Notes under the pieces: model-generated
What the model was told of the DNA's origin: nothing
What the model saw: the letters and a program-made list of their open reading frames with translations, nothing else
Databases searched by the model: none
Program-made: the position numbers and the translations under genes
Source: JBOGNO01 sp050747245
GTDB taxonomy: Bacteria > Acidobacteriota > Terriglobia > Acidiferrales > UBA7541
Direction of reading: 5' to 3'
Length of the DNA: 64,000 nucleotides
Assembly: GCA_050747245.1 (NCBI GenBank)
Contig: JBOGNO010000002.1
Coordinates: 62,001-126,000, forward strand
Shown here: piece by piece, positions 40,510 through 49,887 of the stretch
Numbering within the stretch: the first letter of the stretch is position 1
Layout of the letters: the number at the start of each line of letters is the position of its first letter

Positions 40510-41208
40510 ATGTCCGGCCTAGGGTATTACGTGCTCTTGGCACTGGCTTCCGCCCTGGAAGTCGTGGTTGTGGTGTTTTCATTTCGTCGTCCTCATCTGT
40601 TCCGCTATACTCCCCTAGCCGCATGCATGTTGGCTTTCTTTCTAATGGATGCAGGGCGGTTGTTCGTTCTCCAAAAATATGGCTGGAGTTCACCGCAATA
40701 TCTGTACTTCTACTATTATTCAGACGCCCTCGCGACGATCGCCCTCTATTTTGGAATTATGTGTTTGTACAAAATGGTTTTCGCAGAGATGGGTGCCAGC
40801 CGTTACATCCAAGGTGCTGCGGTCATGCTGCTGTTTCTGACCGCGGCATTCTCGTACAAAGTGATTCATCAGCAACAAGGACATCTGACCAGCCGTTTCG
40901 TCGTGGAGCTGTCCCAGAATCTCTATTTTGTGGGCGTCGTGCTGACATATCTTCTTTGGGGCGCGGTGCTGAAGCTCCGTGAAACCCGCGCGCGGCTGGT
41001 GCAGCTCATTCTTGGTCTGGGCGTGTATTTTAGCGCCTATGCAGCGTATTACGCTTTTCGGAACCTGTTCCCGAATGTGGAGGGCTTGCATAAGTTTGTT
41101 CCGCAATTCCTCGGTTTGATTCTTCCTCTGGGCTGGGCTTATACATTCGCAAAGGTTCCTGAAGACATGCGGTTGCAGCCATCACGATTGGCGGTGAGGA
41201 CGCGATGA
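40510..41208 (+). CDS. Seven-TM hypothetical membrane protein
   Basis: A 232-residue protein with about seven hydrophobic helices, starting MSGLGYYVLLALASALEVVV and including LYFGIMCLYKMVFAEMG, GAAVMLLFLTAAFSYKVIH, FVGVVLTYLLWGAVLKL and FLGLILPLGWAYTFAKV. I recognise no family motif beyond a general resemblance to uncharacterised acidobacterial membrane proteins. The stop overlaps the next gene by ATGA, so the two are translated together. Confidence 0.65.
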   Translation: MSGLGYYVLLALASALEVVVVVFSFRRPHLFRYTPLAACMLAFFLMDAGRLFVLQKYGWSSPQYLYFYYYSDALATIALYFGIMCLYKMVFAEMGASRYIQGAAVMLLFLTAAFSYKVIHQQQGHLTSRFVVELSQNLYFVGVVLTYLLWGAVLKLRETRARLVQLILGLGVYFSAYAAYYAFRNLFPNVEGLHKFVPQFLGLILPLGWAYTFAKVPEDMRLQPSRLAVRTR

Positions 41209-41615
41209 TTGCGGCATTCATCACCGTCGTTTCGGTGGCGCTGCTGCTGCAGTTTTCCGTCTCCTATTGCCGCTCGCTCATCGCCACGTATCGCAAAATG
41301 GAGCTTTCCGAACAAGTGCGCGAAGTGACTGGCATAGCCTCCGAGCGCGTCGATGGCGAAGAGTTTGTTCGCCTGTTGCATCTTGTGGACCTTTGCCCGG
41401 AGAAGGGCGACGATCAGTTCGGTATTCGCGCTGTCCGCGCATACTACCGGGCGCTCAATATTTTCCGGGCTGTCACGCGCGCCTTCTTTCCGCGCCTTGC
41501 CGCGTGGGTGGAACGGGAACGCGAGGATTGCTCGTATTTCGCGGCGGTGACGCTCGATCGCCGCATTGCCTATAGCCGCGACATCCTCGCCCACCAGATG
41601 GCCGAGCATTCCTGA
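41205..41615 (+). CDS. Membrane-anchored hypothetical protein
   Basis: A 136-residue protein. One N-terminal helix (MIAAFITVVSVALLLQFSVS) is followed by a soluble, Arg/Glu-rich helical domain (YRKMELSEQVREVTGIASER; GIRAVRAYYRALNIFRAVTR). It is coupled to the upstream seven-TM gene by a 4-bp overlap and presumably functions with it. No family recognised. Confidence 0.6.
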   Translation: MIAAFITVVSVALLLQFSVSYCRSLIATYRKMELSEQVREVTGIASERVDGEEFVRLLHLVDLCPEKGDDQFGIRAVRAYYRALNIFRAVTRAFFPRLAAWVEREREDCSYFAAVTLDRRIAYSRDILAHQMAEHS

Positions 41616-41684
41616 TCTTTCGGCCGCAGCAATGCCACTCTCCTGAATTTGAATCGCGTGAGCCGGCGCGATACGCTTAATACC

Positions 41685-43175
41685 ATGGCATTGCGGGCAG
41701 ATCTTGAAAAACAAGCGCTTCTAACCATGCGGCGCTTCAAAATGATCCCGGCAGGGGCTTGCGTGGGCGTGGGCGTTTCCGGCGGCGCGGATTCCGTTGC
41801 GCTTTTGCTTCTCCTAGCCGGCCTGCGGGAGCCGCTGGGCATTACCGTCTCCGTGTTGCACTTCAATCATTTGCTTCGCGGCAAGGAATCTGATGGTGAT
41901 GAGCAATTTGTTCGTAAACTGGCCGCGCGGCAAGGGCTCGAGTTTCATTGTGCGCGCGAGGATGTAGGCGCCGTGGGACAGGCCCACGGCTGGAATCTTG
42001 AAGACGCGGGTCGCCGCTTGCGATATGCATTCTTCGAGCGAGCAGTTGCCGAAGGGCGCGTAACGCGCGTGGCCGTCGCGCACACAGCCGACGATCAAGC
42101 AGAGACGATACTCGCGCGCCTCGTTCGCGGCACGGGTCCCACCGGCCTTTCCGGAATTTATCCCGTGCGCGGAAATGTCGTTCGCCCCCTTCTCGAAATT
42201 CGCCGAAAGGATTTGCGCAAATTCCTGCGCGAAAGCAAGCAGAAATGGCGCGAAGACTCGACGAATTCCGACGAACTGCGGTTGCGCGCGCGTATCCGCA
42301 AGAGACTGCTGCCACAAATGGAGCGAGACTTTTCAACCTCTATCGTGGCTCATCTCGGCGAACTCGCCGGCTTTGCGCGCGAGGAGGAGGAGTACTGGCG
42401 CATTTTCATCGAGGACAAATTTGCGCTCCTAGTTGCGAGTGATAGCAATGAACTCACCATTCGAGTCGAGGATTTGTTGAAGCCATTCCGTCTGGTCAAC
42501 CGGCAGACCTCGCCGGGCGAACTGGAAGCTGCGCAACGAATCGTCAGCCGGCGATTGGTCCGCCGGATCGCAGGGGGCTTCCCCGGCGAGCCGCGCCAAA
42601 TCACGGCGGAGCACGTTGAGCAGGTGCTGGCACTCGCCTCGCGGCATTCGAGCGGCCGCAAACTTCATCTCCCCGGAGGCTTGAGGGTGGAACGAGAGTT
42701 CGAGAGGCTGACTTTTCGATTGCAGCCACCCACCCGCGGCAGGCGGGGGAAAGATTTGAGCACGGCCCGAGCAGGTATGTATGAGTACGCCGTGCAGCTT
42801 CCCCAGGCTGGCACGGCCACTGTTGACGTTGCGGAAATCGGCCGGCGTTTCAGCCTGAAAGTAATTGACTGGCCCCAGTTTGCGAGGGACACTAAAAGTG
42901 AAGCTGTGGCGCTCGACGCCGCTCGTCTGTGCTCTCCTCTCGTCCTCAGAAACTGGCGGCCGGGAGATTCGTATCGCCCGGAAGGGCGGCGGCAAGTTCG
43001 AAAGCTCAAGAGGCTGTTCCAGACGATCCGGATTGCCTCTCGCGAGCGGGTGTCTTGGCCGGTGTTAGCGTGCAACGGGAGCGTCGTTTGGGCTCGCGGC
43101 CTGCCCCCCGCGGCGGAATATTCCGCTGGGCCGGAAACAGTTCGGGGTGTGCTGATCCAAGAAGAGGAGCTGTGA
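41685..43175 (+). CDS. tilS: tRNA(Ile)-lysidine synthetase
   Basis: A 496-residue enzyme. The ATG at 41685 gives a normal-length start; the frame is open from 41649 (TTG). The PP-loop is SGGADSVALLLLLAG (32-46), followed by HFNHLLRGKESDGDEQFVRK and VAHTADDQAETILARLVRGT, all diagnostic of TilS. The C-terminal substrate-binding domain is present. It converts C34 of tRNA-Ile(CAU) to lysidine with lysine and ATP, so that AUA is read as Ile. It begins the conserved block tilS-hpt-ftsH. Confidence 0.93.
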   Translation: MALRADLEKQALLTMRRFKMIPAGACVGVGVSGGADSVALLLLLAGLREPLGITVSVLHFNHLLRGKESDGDEQFVRKLAARQGLEFHCAREDVGAVGQAHGWNLEDAGRRLRYAFFERAVAEGRVTRVAVAHTADDQAETILARLVRGTGPTGLSGIYPVRGNVVRPLLEIRRKDLRKFLRESKQKWREDSTNSDELRLRARIRKRLLPQMERDFSTSIVAHLGELAGFAREEEEYWRIFIEDKFALLVASDSNELTIRVEDLLKPFRLVNRQTSPGELEAAQRIVSRRLVRRIAGGFPGEPRQITAEHVEQVLALASRHSSGRKLHLPGGLRVEREFERLTFRLQPPTRGRRGKDLSTARAGMYEYAVQLPQAGTATVDVAEIGRRFSLKVIDWPQFARDTKSEAVALDAARLCSPLVLRNWRPGDSYRPEGRRQVRKLKRLFQTIRIASRERVSWPVLACNGSVVWARGLPPAAEYSAGPETVRGVLIQEEEL

Positions 43176-43182
43176 ACTGGCG

Positions 43183-43737
43183 ATGAGAGTGGCCTACTCA
43201 GCACCACGTCTTTCGGCCCGGGTTTCCCAGATGGGGCGGGCGATTTCCCGCGACTACGCGGGACGCACCGTGCACGTGGTTGCCATTCTCGAAAATTCGT
43301 TCTTGTTCGCAGCCGACCTCGTGCGCAAGATCCGGCCGCCAGTGGTTTGCCATTTCGTGCGCTCCGAAACGCGCGACGTCAAGCTCGGCGGCTTTGCCCG
43401 GCGCGAAGTGTACTTTAGCTCTCCGCCTTCCCTGCGCGGTCACGATGTTCTGGTTGTGGATGCCATTTTGCATTCGGGAGTGACCCAGGATTTTCTGTTG
43501 AGGCGCCTTGAGGAAACGCAACCCCGCACGCTGCGCTTGGCGGTGCTCTTCGACAAGACCGAAGGCCGCAAAGTGGATATTCGCCCGGCATACACCGGCT
43601 TCGCCGCGGCATCTAAGTATTGGGTGGGTTACGGCCTGCCCGGACGCGGCGGACTCTACCGGAATTTATCGTTTGTAGGCGTGGATGTGCCGCGGGAGAA
43701 ACATTCGCGCCGCAGGCGGCGTCAAAAGGGCTCATAA
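43183..43737 (+). CDS. hpt: Hpt-like phosphoribosyltransferase lacking catalytic residues
   Basis: A 184-residue type I PRTase-fold protein between tilS and ftsH, the classical place of hypoxanthine phosphoribosyltransferase. The family's PRPP loop normally reads V-E-D-I-I-D-T-G; here it is VVDAILHSGVT (91-101), so the metal-binding Asp and the general-base Asp are Ala and His. The LKG loop is LEN (36-38), and the purine-side DYxxxYRNLP motif is PGRGGLYRNLS. The fold and context identify the gene, but the active site looks lost. It could be a regulator or a PRTase with another substrate. Confidence 0.75.
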   Translation: MRVAYSAPRLSARVSQMGRAISRDYAGRTVHVVAILENSFLFAADLVRKIRPPVVCHFVRSETRDVKLGGFARREVYFSSPPSLRGHDVLVVDAILHSGVTQDFLLRRLEETQPRTLRLAVLFDKTEGRKVDIRPAYTGFAAASKYWVGYGLPGRGGLYRNLSFVGVDVPREKHSRRRRRQKGS

Positions 43738-43761
43738 GGGTCCCAAGAGTGAGGTAATACC

Positions 43762-45684
43762 GTGAATTCAACGGTTCGAACAATTTTATTCTGGCTGCTG
43801 ATGGTGGTTCTGGCCGTCGGTCTGTGGCAAATGGTTTCGCACAGCGGGCAGGCCGCCAAAGAAAAGGATCTCAGCTATACGGATTTTGTCGCCAGCGTGC
43901 AAAAAGGCGACGTCTCCGACACCACTATCTATCTCGGCCCGATCAGCGCCGACCTCGAAGGCCACTTGCGAGAAGCGGGCAATCCCGGCTTCCGCGTCAC
44001 GGTGCCCAAGGAAACCTTGTCAGATCTTACCAAGCAGCTCCAGGATCACGGCGTTTCCGTCAGCATCAAGGAGGTCAGCCACACCGATCTGTGGAATCTT
44101 CTGGCTACAGCCGCTCCGCTCATCCTTCTCGTCGCCTTCTGGATCTTTATGATGAAGCAGATGCAAGCGGGCGGAAACAAAGCGCTCAGTTTCGGAAAAT
44201 CGCGAGCCCGCCTTCTTACCGCGCAGCAGAAAAAGGCTACGTTCAAAGACGTCGCGGGAACGGATGAGGCCAAGGAAGAGCTTCAGGAAATTATCGAGTT
44301 CCTCAAAGACCCCCAGAGATTTCAGAAGCTGGGCGGCCGCATTCCCAAGGGCGTTCTGCTGGTCGGCCCTCCGGGTACCGGAAAGACTCTGCTCGCGCGA
44401 GCCATCGCCGGCGAAGCCAATGTTCCATTCTTCTCGATCTCGGGTTCCGATTTCGTCGAAATGTTCGTAGGCGTGGGCGCCAGCCGCGTTCGCGACCTGT
44501 TCGAGCAGGGCAAGAAAAACGCTCCGTGCATCATTTTCATTGACGAAATTGACGCCGTGGGCCGGCATCGCGGCGCGGGCCTGGGCGGCGGCCACGACGA
44601 ACGCGAGCAAACGTTGAATGCCCTGCTCGTCGAAATGGACGGTTTTGAATCGAACGAAGGCGTCATCCTCATCGCCGCGACAAATCGCCCCGACGTGCTC
44701 GATCCCGCTCTGCTGCGTCCCGGGCGCTTTGACCGCCGGGTGGTGGTGCCGCGGCCGGACGTGAAAGGCCGCGAAGAAATTCTCCGCGTGCATACTCGCA
44801 AGGTGCCGATCTCGGATGACGTCAACCTCTCCGTGCTGGCGCGCGGCACACCGGGATTCTCCGGCGCCGATCTGGCCAATCTGGTGAACGAAGCCGCGCT
44901 GTGGGCGGCGCGCCAGAGCCGCAAATTCGTCATGCAAGAAGATTTTGAGATGTCCAAGGACAAAGTCCTGATGGGCGCCGAGCGCAAATCCATGATTCTC
45001 TCCGAAGAGGAAAAGCGCAACACGGCGTATCACGAGGCCGGCCATGCCCTGGTCGCCGCGAAGACGCCCGGCGCCGATCCTCTCCATAAGGTGACCATCA
45101 TTCCTCGCGGGATGGCCTTGGGCGTCACCATGCAGCTTCCCATCGATGACAAGCACACCTATACGAAGGAATTCCTCGAAGCTCAGCTTGCTGTGCTGAT
45201 GGGCGGCCGCGCCGCGGAAGAAATTTTTCTCAACCACCTAACCACCGGCGCGGGCAACGACATCGAGCGCGCCACGGAAATCGCCCGCCAGATGGTCTGC
45301 GAATGGGGCATGAGCACCATGGGCCCGCTGACGTTCGGCAAGAAGGAAGAGCAGATTTTCCTCGGACGCGAAATTGCCCAGCACCGTGATTATTCCGAGG
45401 ATACGGCCATCAAGATTGATGGTGAGGTGCGCCAGATCGTCACCGCTGCTTATGGCCGCGCGCGAAATATTCTCGAAACTGACCGCGACTCGCTCGAGCG
45501 CATCGCCGCAGCGCTGCTGGACCGCGAAGTTCTAGATTCCGCGGAAATCAAGCTGCTACTGGAAGGCAAGCCCTTGCCGGAAAAAACGCGCACGCCGCCG
45601 CCAGCCCCGCCGGTTCCCTCAGCCGAACCGAAACCCGTAGGCCGGCCGGAGCTTCGGCCCGCCCCCGGCTTCAGCAAAAGCTAG
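43762..45684 (+). CDS. ftsH: ATP-dependent zinc metalloprotease FtsH
   Basis: A 640-residue AAA protease from a GTG start. It has an N-terminal membrane helix (TILFWLLMVVLAVGLWQMV), a periplasmic domain, and a second helix (LATAAPLILLVAFWIFMMKQ). The AAA module has Walker A VGPPGTGKTLLARAIAG, Walker B PCIIFIDEIDAVGR, and the SRH FDRRVVVPRPDVKGRE. The protease domain has the zinc motif HEAGH and LMGGRAAEEIFL. A Pro-rich tail ends it. It degrades misfolded membrane and regulatory proteins in hexamers. Third gene of tilS-hpt-ftsH. Confidence 0.96.
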   Translation: MNSTVRTILFWLLMVVLAVGLWQMVSHSGQAAKEKDLSYTDFVASVQKGDVSDTTIYLGPISADLEGHLREAGNPGFRVTVPKETLSDLTKQLQDHGVSVSIKEVSHTDLWNLLATAAPLILLVAFWIFMMKQMQAGGNKALSFGKSRARLLTAQQKKATFKDVAGTDEAKEELQEIIEFLKDPQRFQKLGGRIPKGVLLVGPPGTGKTLLARAIAGEANVPFFSISGSDFVEMFVGVGASRVRDLFEQGKKNAPCIIFIDEIDAVGRHRGAGLGGGHDEREQTLNALLVEMDGFESNEGVILIAATNRPDVLDPALLRPGRFDRRVVVPRPDVKGREEILRVHTRKVPISDDVNLSVLARGTPGFSGADLANLVNEAALWAARQSRKFVMQEDFEMSKDKVLMGAERKSMILSEEEKRNTAYHEAGHALVAAKTPGADPLHKVTIIPRGMALGVTMQLPIDDKHTYTKEFLEAQLAVLMGGRAAEEIFLNHLTTGAGNDIERATEIARQMVCEWGMSTMGPLTFGKKEEQIFLGREIAQHRDYSEDTAIKIDGEVRQIVTAAYGRARNILETDRDSLERIAAALLDREVLDSAEIKLLLEGKPLPEKTRTPPPAPPVPSAEPKPVGRPELRPAPGFSKS

Positions 45685-45725
45685 CGCAAAGAGCGCTTCG
45701 CTCCCAGTTGGCTTACAATAGGGAC

Positions 45726-46031
45726 ATGGCGAAAAGGCCACAATCGCCCATCGGCATCGTTTGTCCCTGCTGCCACGCGAAGCTGAGTGTCGATCCGGAA
45801 CTGGCCGTCGTGCTTTCGCATGAAGCATCCAAAGCGCCCCCCTCGGTAGATCTCGATGACACGGCGCGCATCCTGCGCGAGCAAACCGAGCGCGTGGAGC
45901 AGAAATTCCGCGCCTCCGTCGAAGCGGAGAAAATCAAGGAAGACGTCCTCGCCAAGAAATTTGCTGAGGGATTGAAGAAAGCCAAGGAAGGCCCCGTCGA
46001 AAAGCCTCTCCGCGATTTCGACCTCGATTGA
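45726..46031 (+). CDS. Small protein with CxxCC zinc-binding motif
   Basis: A 101-residue protein. The ATG at 45726 has AGGG upstream. GIVCPCCHAKLSVDPE near the N-terminus is a half zinc-ribbon or treble-clef-like element; there is no second CxxC pair, so binding could need a dimer. The rest is a charged helix (LREQTERVEQKFRASVEAEK, LAKKFAEGLKKAKEG). Related short proteins recur in Acidobacteria from memory. It follows ftsH by 41 bp. Confidence 0.6.
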   Translation: MAKRPQSPIGIVCPCCHAKLSVDPELAVVLSHEASKAPPSVDLDDTARILREQTERVEQKFRASVEAEKIKEDVLAKKFAEGLKKAKEGPVEKPLRDFDLD

Positions 46032-46073
46032 TTCTCTGCCCTGCTCGTCTCCCCTCTGGCATACTTTTGTGGA

Positions 46074-47249
46074 ATGCAAAAGAAGGCCCCATGGTGCGTG
46101 GTGTTCCTTCTCTTGGAACTGACTTTTGCGTATCAGCCGGGAGCGCAATCCACTCACAAAAAGAAATCGGAGAAGCCGCAGCAGCTTGACTCCGGTTATT
46201 CGCTTGAGCGGGATCCGGCCACAGGAGAATTGCGCTTTCGAGAGAAAGCAAAAGAGCCGGGTGACGCGGCGGCGAGCCCCGGAGCGCCACTGAAAATTCG
46301 TGTCGGCGTGAATCTCGTCGAAGTCGCTGCGAATGTTTACGCCGCGGATGGAAGTCCGGTGCGCGGCCTCACGGCCGGCGAGTTCCACATTTTTGAAGAC
46401 GGCGCCGCCGAGCGCATCATGTATTTCGACGCTTCGAGCCAGCCCGCGAGCGTCGCCCTAGTCTTCGATGCCAGCCCCAGCATCCTGCGCGACACTTCGG
46501 AAATGAAGCAGGCGGCGCGGGCTCTGGTTGAAAATCTCGCGCCGCAGGATGAAGCGGCGTTCGTGGATTTCTCCTTCCACACTTATGTGCAGATTCCGTT
46601 CACGCACGACCGCCCTGCCCTGGACCGCGCGATTGACGGAGTGGATGTGCGCAAAATGTTTTTCGATACGGGCGGTTCGAACATTTATCAGTCCGTGTAT
46701 CTCGTCGCCAAGAAACTCTTCGCCGAACGCACCGGACGCAAAGCCATCGTCTTGCTCACCGATGGCCAGGATAGCGGCCTGGGCCTCACGCTCGATCCCG
46801 CGAGCGCTGTGCCGCATCCCGACGAAACGGGTGGGCGGCTGACGTTTGAGGATGTTGTCCGCGCTCTTGCCGCCGCAGGAATTGAGGTGTACGCAATTTC
46901 GACGGAGACTCGCCCGCGCATCTTGACTCCCGCCTGGCTCACCGCGCATGCGCGCCAGACATTGCTCACGCGCGACGATCGCGACCTGGGGATTCCTGCC
47001 TACACTCTTTTTCTCGTGGAGCTCGTCAGACGCGCGGGGGGCCAGCTCTATTTTCTGCGCGAAGCCGCTTCCCTCGAGGACACCTATCGCCAAATTGCCG
47101 AAAATATCCGCCTGCAATATTCGCTGGGGTTTTATCCCGGTGCGGGCGAGCAGCGTCCCGGATGGCACGAACTGCGCGTGGAAGTTTCCGGCCATCCGGA
47201 ATATCGCGTCGCCCACCGCCTGGGCTACTATGTTCCCGCAAGCCAGTAG
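46074..47249 (+). CDS. VWFA-related acidobacterial-domain protein
   Basis: A 391-residue secreted protein of the family named 'VWFA-related Acidobacterial domain'. An N-terminal signal peptide (VVFLLLELTFAYQPGAQS) and a basic linker precede the defining opening (GVNLVEVAANVYAADGSPVR, GLTAGEFHIFEDGAAERIMY). The MIDAS is DASPS (132-136), with a later TDGQDSG. Likely a periplasmic or surface protein that binds a metal-dependent ligand. Its substrate is unknown. This gene is itself a strong taxonomic hint. Confidence 0.88.
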   Translation: MQKKAPWCVVFLLLELTFAYQPGAQSTHKKKSEKPQQLDSGYSLERDPATGELRFREKAKEPGDAAASPGAPLKIRVGVNLVEVAANVYAADGSPVRGLTAGEFHIFEDGAAERIMYFDASSQPASVALVFDASPSILRDTSEMKQAARALVENLAPQDEAAFVDFSFHTYVQIPFTHDRPALDRAIDGVDVRKMFFDTGGSNIYQSVYLVAKKLFAERTGRKAIVLLTDGQDSGLGLTLDPASAVPHPDETGGRLTFEDVVRALAAAGIEVYAISTETRPRILTPAWLTAHARQTLLTRDDRDLGIPAYTLFLVELVRRAGGQLYFLREAASLEDTYRQIAENIRLQYSLGFYPGAGEQRPGWHELRVEVSGHPEYRVAHRLGYYVPASQ

Positions 47250-47262
47250 ATTTTCTGCGCGC

Positions 47263-47883
47263 TCAATTCGGGTATTTCACCGAGCAGCCATACGGCCGTG
47301 AGGTCGCGACGCTAACAGGCTTGGCGGCCATGGCTTCCTCGAGAGCCGCGGAAACGTAATTCCTCGCTCCGGCTATGTCCGCCTGATCCGTTGTCGGGCG
47401 GTCGTCGATCGCTCCGTCGTAAATCAGATTCCCTTTGGGATCGATGATGAACATATGCGGCGTTGTTTTCGCGGCGTAGAGATGCCCCAGTACGCCCGTT
47501 GGATCAAGCAGCGCCGCGGTCGGCGCCGCTCCCATGCGGCGTAGGTACTCGTTCTCCTCCTCCGCTGTGACGAAACCTTGTTTGCCCGGCGCCGAAGAAA
47601 TCACCGTGTACCAGACCACACCGCGGGCCGTCCATTCCTTCTGCAGCTGCTGCATGTTTCCGCTCTCGTAATGCTTTTTTGTATAGGGGCACCCATTGTT
47701 GTGCCACTCCAGGACCACGAATTTCCCGTGAGAATCTGAAAGCCGGTGTGCCTGTCCATTGCTGTCCGTGGCCGTGAAATCGGGAGCCGCCTGGCCCACC
47801 TGCACACCTCCGGAGAGAGTTGAGATCACTGCAAAAAGGAACATCGCAATAAACGTCGCGAACGTCGCACAAAGTTTCCTCAC
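47263..47883 (-). CDS. Secreted redoxin/AhpC-TSA-fold protein
   Basis: A 206-residue thioredoxin-fold protein from a GTG start, with a signal peptide (CATFATFIAMFLFAVISTLS). VGQAAPDFTATDSNGQAHRL and FVVLEWHNNGCPYTKKHYES place the reactive cysteine in GCPYTKK; it has no CxxC partner, as in one-cysteine peroxiredoxin-like proteins. TTPHMFIIDPKGNLIYDGAI is the cis-Pro region. A second cysteine near the C-terminus (YGCSVKY) could form a resolving pair. Last gene of a minus-strand envelope operon. Confidence 0.85.
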   Translation of the reverse strand: MRKLCATFATFIAMFLFAVISTLSGGVQVGQAAPDFTATDSNGQAHRLSDSHGKFVVLEWHNNGCPYTKKHYESGNMQQLQKEWTARGVVWYTVISSAPGKQGFVTAEEENEYLRRMGAAPTAALLDPTGVLGHLYAAKTTPHMFIIDPKGNLIYDGAIDDRPTTDQADIAGARNYVSAALEEAMAAKPVSVATSRPYGCSVKYPN

Positions 47884-47924
47884 GTGACCCTCCTGAACGA
47901 TCTTTTACGCGCCTTTCCCCAACT

Positions 47925-48782
47925 TCATTTCGTCGTAAACGGCAGAGATACCGCGTATGCGCTTCCGCTGCCGAGCACCACCACTCCCTTTAGACGCGCG
48001 ACCGGCTTCAAAAGCTCATGCGTGCGTTCGAGACGCAACATGAATCCCTGTTTCGCCAAGGTGAATTCTTGTGACGCTGCATTTTCGATTATCCCCGCCT
48101 CCGTGGGAAAGAATTGCGCGCTCGCAATTTTCTCGCCCGTTTGAAAGTGCAACGTAAATTCGCTCTTGGCCAGCTCGGCCGAAGCCCGCCAGGAAGCCGG
48201 CAGGGGCCGCGGCACGCGCGCCCGCGCCGCCCGTATCATTTGCGCTGCGGCGGTATCCTCCGCTGGCGGGTCTGTCGTGACGTCTCGAACGATGTACAAA
48301 TTCGATTTGCCGGGGATGCAAATGTCGCTGCACACCAGCCATTTTACCGTCGCGTCGATTCGCGCCGGACCAGCCGCGGCATTTGCAGCAATGTTAATTT
48401 TTATCGGCAGCACCGCGTCGTTCTCATACCCATAGTCGGCAATGCTCGAATGTTCCAGCCTCTGCGGATACGGCCATTCGATCGCGCCAATCGCAATCCC
48501 TTTGGTCAGCTTCCATTCCACGCGCGGCGGTTCCCCCGAATCGCCTGGATTCTGCCAGTAGATGTGCCAGCCCTTTTCGATTTGGAAGTGCAAGCCGAGC
48601 CACGCATCTTTTCCCGCTTCAAATCGCTTGTCCGCGGAAATGAGCGAAATCACAAGTCGCGGCCCTGGATTGTCCTGCGCCCGCGCGGCGGCTCCGATCG
48701 AAGCTGCCAGCGCGACAATAGCGGGAATTCGCCGTCCGATGAATGGGTATCGCATTACTGATTCGATGCGCCGCAATTTCAC
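47925..48782 (-). CDS. DsbD-alpha-like (thiol:disulfide interchange N-terminal) protein
   Basis: A 285-residue secreted protein; GTG at 48782 is taken as start, with an ATG at 48755 possible. A signal peptide is followed by a DsbD N-terminal-type immunoglobulin fold: FQIEKGWHIYWQNPGDSGEP, RIDATVKWLVCSDICIPGKS, with the Cys-x3-Cys redox pair. The membrane (beta) and thioredoxin (gamma) domains of DsbD are absent. It lies 4 bp after the FtsX-like gene and 41 bp before the redoxin, so it may pass electrons to that protein; this is inferred from order. Confidence 0.8.
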   Translation of the reverse strand: MKLRRIESVMRYPFIGRRIPAIVALAASIGAAARAQDNPGPRLVISLISADKRFEAGKDAWLGLHFQIEKGWHIYWQNPGDSGEPPRVEWKLTKGIAIGAIEWPYPQRLEHSSIADYGYENDAVLPIKINIAANAAAGPARIDATVKWLVCSDICIPGKSNLYIVRDVTTDPPAEDTAAAQMIRAARARVPRPLPASWRASAELAKSEFTLHFQTGEKIASAQFFPTEAGIIENAASQEFTLAKQGFMLRLERTHELLKPVARLKGVVVLGSGSAYAVSLPFTTK

Positions 48783-48786
48783 GGCG

Positions 48787-49887
48787 TTACTCGTAGGCTA
48801 GGGCTTCGACTGGGTCTTTTCGGCTCGCCGACCAGGCGGGATAGCAAGCGCCAATCAAGCCTCCCACCACGGCGATCAGCGTCGCACGCAGAATCCACGT
48901 AAAGGAAATGAGAATCGTAAGCGTCGGAAAGAAGTGCAGGAAAAGAGCGCGCGCTGCATAACTCATGGCGATGCCCGCGCACGATCCCGCGAGCGTCATC
49001 AGCGTTGTCTCGCTCAAGATCACCTTGGCAATGTATCCCTTCGACGCGCCGAGCGATTTCAGCACGCCGATTTCCCGCGTGCGCTCGATGATCGTGGTGT
49101 ACATGGAAAGAAAAATCACCAGAAATCCTATGGCCACGGCCAGCCCGATCATCGAATTGATAAACGCCTGCAGGCCGGGCAGGTTCGATGAGGTCATCAG
49201 CGAAAGGAAGTCTTTCAGCGGGCGAATCTCATACCGCGGCAGCATGCCGCGAATTTCATCTATCACCGCCGGCGTCCGTTCCGGCCGGTCGCACTTGATG
49301 AAAAATACGGAAGCCTTGTCCCGCGCGCCGGATAGTTCCTGCAGCGTGGACATCATCACGAAGAGCCGCGCGCCCTTGCCGTGCTCCACCACTCCGGCGA
49401 TGTGAAAATCATGCCCCAGGATGTGCAGCGTCTCTCCGGCCGCGACGTGCTTGGCTTTGGCGTACCAGTCGTCCACCAGGATGTCGTCCGGCTGCTCCAG
49501 GTCGTGCCCCGAATGAAAGATGAAACCGCCGGAGATTGCACGGAAGCTTTCGGGGTCGATCCCATAAATAATTTCCAGGCCGCCGACGGAATTAAATTGC
49601 AGCAGCACCGGCGCCACCGATTGCACGAATTTGAGCTGCGCCAGCTTGTCGCCGATGGCCATGGGCATCGGAGCGCCGCTGAAGGCCATGAACACCGAAG
49701 CCGAAGGCGGCTGCACCATCACGTCCGCGCCGATTCCCTCGATGCGCTTGGCCGTATCGCTAAGCAGTCCGCTCGTCAGCCCGACCACGATGATGACCAG
49801 CGTCACTTCGATGCCTACCGCGAGGACGCTGATGAGTGTTCGCACCGGCCGGTGCAGCACATTTTTGACGATCATCTGTCGGATCAT
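48787..49887 (-). CDS. FtsX/LolE-type ABC transporter permease
   Basis: A 366-residue permease with the MacB/LolE layout: TM1 (LISVLAVGIEVTLVIIVVGL), a ~200-residue periplasmic domain, and three C-terminal helices (SMIGLAVAIGFLVIFLSMYT; LIAVVGGLIGACYPAWSASR), ending KDPVEALAYE. It is a half-size single FtsX unit, unlike the ADOP genes. It overlaps the lipoprotein gene by ATGA. No ATPase gene is in this operon, so the motor is either elsewhere or absent. With a lipoprotein neighbour, a role in lipoprotein or envelope transport is possible. Confidence 0.85.
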   Translation of the reverse strand: MIRQMIVKNVLHRPVRTLISVLAVGIEVTLVIIVVGLTSGLLSDTAKRIEGIGADVMVQPPSASVFMAFSGAPMPMAIGDKLAQLKFVQSVAPVLLQFNSVGGLEIIYGIDPESFRAISGGFIFHSGHDLEQPDDILVDDWYAKAKHVAAGETLHILGHDFHIAGVVEHGKGARLFVMMSTLQELSGARDKASVFFIKCDRPERTPAVIDEIRGMLPRYEIRPLKDFLSLMTSSNLPGLQAFINSMIGLAVAIGFLVIFLSMYTTIIERTREIGVLKSLGASKGYIAKVILSETTLMTLAGSCAGIAMSYAARALFLHFFPTLTILISFTWILRATLIAVVGGLIGACYPAWSASRKDPVEALAYE

